Source: Planctomycetota bacterium (lineage in GTDB: Bacteria; Planctomycetota; Phycisphaerae; Sedimentisphaerales; Anaerohalosphaeraceae). From it: DNA of 37,161 bases. The DNA lies in the NCBI GenBank assembly GCA_013349435.1, contig DUZQ01000029.1:1-37161 (forward strand). Direction: 5' to 3'. A program made the translations under genes and the position numbers. Position 1 is the first letter of the stretch; every line of letters starts with the position of its first letter. This document shows positions 35,911 through 37,161 of this stretch, in pieces. Below the pieces are notes generated by a model. It was not told the origin of the DNA. It saw nothing but the letters and a program-made list of their open reading frames with translations, and made no database searches.

Positions 35911-37161
35911 CTATCTGGGCAAACAACTTTCTCCCTCGAAAATTATTTTGTGTGTAACGTAGATTCCCCACGGGCCCGTTACATTACCCCGGTAATATAT
36001 TTCTTTTTCATCTGCCGTTACATAAGGTGAAGATTCCCTTTTATCCGGCACACAAAATTCCAACAACTCAATATCGCCGAATGGTTCAACAGTTGAAGCT
36101 CGTGTAGCTCTGTAGATACAAGCTTCTTCAGTTTCATGTTTAGAGCTAAAATACATAGTCAAAGCATCAGGTAAAACCGAAGGCCCCGAAACCATACCAT
36201 CAGTGGCATCATAAAACTCTGTCAATTCTGTAATATCTGTAAACGAATCTTCAATTGACGCTCTTTTAGCCATATAAACATGCTTGTTCCCTGATCCGCC
36301 ACTCTTATTCCAGAATAAAGTTAACTCATCGGGTGTAAGACTTGGGTGCGCATCCGCAAGCCCATCTGTATGGATTTCATCAAAGGTCTTTACATATGTC
36401 CAGGTATCATCGGTACTTGAACGCCCGGCCATCTTTATACAACATTCACCTCCTGACCACTCACAGTAATACAGCCGCAATTGGTCACTGGACACCCATG
36501 GACAAATCTGCGCGCTTCCAGTGTAAAGCTCCGATATGACTCTTTTCGATGTAAAGGGTCCTTCGGGTGTGTCCCTGTAAGCCTCTGCAAGGTCATATGT
36601 ATCTTCAAGCCAACGATGCCGTGCAAGATAAATAGTAAGACCGTCACCAGACAAAAATGGGTCAGTACCGGAAATTTCATCACCCCAAAGCAGGTCCTCA
36701 TGATAATACGGTTCCGTCCATTCGTATTCTGTTTCCGTTCCGGTCAGCCAGTTGTATGCCGCTAAGGCGATGTCCCCTGTGCCGACTTCGCCGCTGCGGT
36801 CGATGTCGGTCCTTTCGCACCAGTCGTGGCCGGTGCAATCATCCCTTAACCAGTTGACATAAACATATACGAAATCGCAAAGGTCAACATCGCCGTCGCC
36901 GTCGAAGTCGCCGCATCTGCAGCAGTTAATATATTCACTCAAATCACTCTCCACATAAAACGCCGGCACTCCCTTACCTTCCGAAAGACCTGCAATCCCG
37001 CCACCTGCGGCAAGGTCCAGATACGTAATCCATATAGTCTCGTCCGCAAAGAAAAGCTCGACCTGGAAGCTATTGACCGCGTCCTTGTCCCCATACAAAG
37101 GCACATCCTCAAAGGTTACCACGATACTGCCGGCTAACTGCTTATATGAAATACTCCTGGC
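35911..37161 (-). CDS. Partial secreted-type protein with dockerin-like module and WD40/PD40 beta-propeller repeats
   Basis: The frame is open to the window edge, so the N-terminus, and any signal peptide, lies outside. The visible order is as follows. First comes a beta-rich segment. Next is a cysteine-rich dockerin-like module (about 36739-36912) with two calcium-loop repeats, DFDGDGDVDLCDF and DIDRSGEVGTGDI, each followed by a Trp-Leu (VNWL, YNWL). Last are five repeats of the TolB/PD40 type, such as DPFLSGDGLTIYL, HPSLTPDELTLFW and SPYVTADEKEIYY. PD40 repeats form beta-propellers that bind proteins or glycans. Such modules occur in large secreted proteins of Phycisphaerae. No catalytic motif is seen; function is unknown. 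Confidence 0.8.
   Translation of the reverse strand, partial: ARSISYKQLAGSIVVTFEDVPLYGDKDAVNSFQVELFFADETIWITYLDLAAGGGIAGLSEGKGVPAFYVESDLSEYINCCRCGDFDGDGDVDLCDFVYVYVNWLRDDCTGHDWCERTDIDRSGEVGTGDIALAAYNWLTGTETEYEWTEPYYHEDLLWGDEISGTDPFLSGDGLTIYLARHRWLEDTYDLAEAYRDTPEGPFTSKRVISELYTGSAQICPWVSSDQLRLYYCEWSGGECCIKMAGRSSTDDTWTYVKTFDEIHTDGLADAHPSLTPDELTLFWNKSGGSGNKHVYMAKRASIEDSFTDITELTEFYDATDGMVSGPSVLPDALTMYFSSKHETEEACIYRATRASTVEPFGDIELLEFCVPDKRESSPYVTADEKEIYYRGNVTGPWGIYVTHKIIFEGESCLPR

Overview
The window is dominated by one very long run of translation and transcription genes, all on the minus strand. It covers roughly positions 34577 down to 464 and is typical of a bacterial core genome. The organism is most likely a planctomycete of the class Phycisphaerae. 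That inference rests on the last protein, which carries the two-loop, Trp-Leu-ended dockerin-like module common in secreted proteins of that class, and on the absence of rpmD from the spc block. No 16S rRNA gene is present to confirm it.

Read in the direction of transcription (right to left), the layout is as follows. (1) 37161-34876: a partial secreted dockerin-like/beta-propeller protein and a SAM-dependent methyltransferase with its own promoter and terminator. (2) 34798-34505: that terminator, an A/T-rich stretch, a strong promoter with an overlapping inverted repeat, and tRNA-Thr(GGT). (3) 34357-29151: tuf, rpmG, tRNA-Trp(CCA), secE, nusG, rplK, rplA, rplJ, rplL. (4) 29091-20952: rpoB and rpoC. 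(5) 20879-17791: rpsL, rpsG, a terminator-like hairpin, fusA. (6) 17386-12030: a promoter candidate, then the S10 block rpsJ-rplC-rplD-rplW-rplB-rpsS-rplV-rpsC-rplP-rpmC-rpsQ. (7) 11748-6229: the spc block rplN-rplX-rplE-rpsN-rpsH-rplF-rplR-rpsE-rplO-secY, without rpmD. (8) 6232-1124: adk-map-infA-rpmJ-rpsM-rpsK-rpsD-rpoA-rplQ. (9) 1078-464: a HIT hydrolase and initiator tRNA-Met. (10) 463-1: a gene-free region with a tandem repeat and several inverted repeats.

Together these genes make much of the ribosome, the core RNA polymerase (alpha, beta, beta-prime), elongation factors Tu and G, initiation factor 1, the NusG elongation factor, and the SecY/SecE membrane channel. They also supply adenylate kinase and methionine aminopeptidase. 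No unrelated protein gene interrupts the run. tuf sits at the head of the cluster beside tRNA-Thr, not between fusA and rpsJ.

The most unusual things seen are these. Ribosomal protein L22 is fused to an N-terminal domain resembling a Cro/XRE helix-turn-helix. Degenerate 7-nt tandem repeats directly follow several stop codons inside the operon. A strongly self-complementary 255-nt spacer separates rplJ and rplL. An inverted repeat overlays both core elements of the leading promoter. A terminator-like hairpin separates rpsG from fusA. Many starts are GTG or TTG, and several starts were set from Shine-Dalgarno position and family length rather than from the longest open frame.
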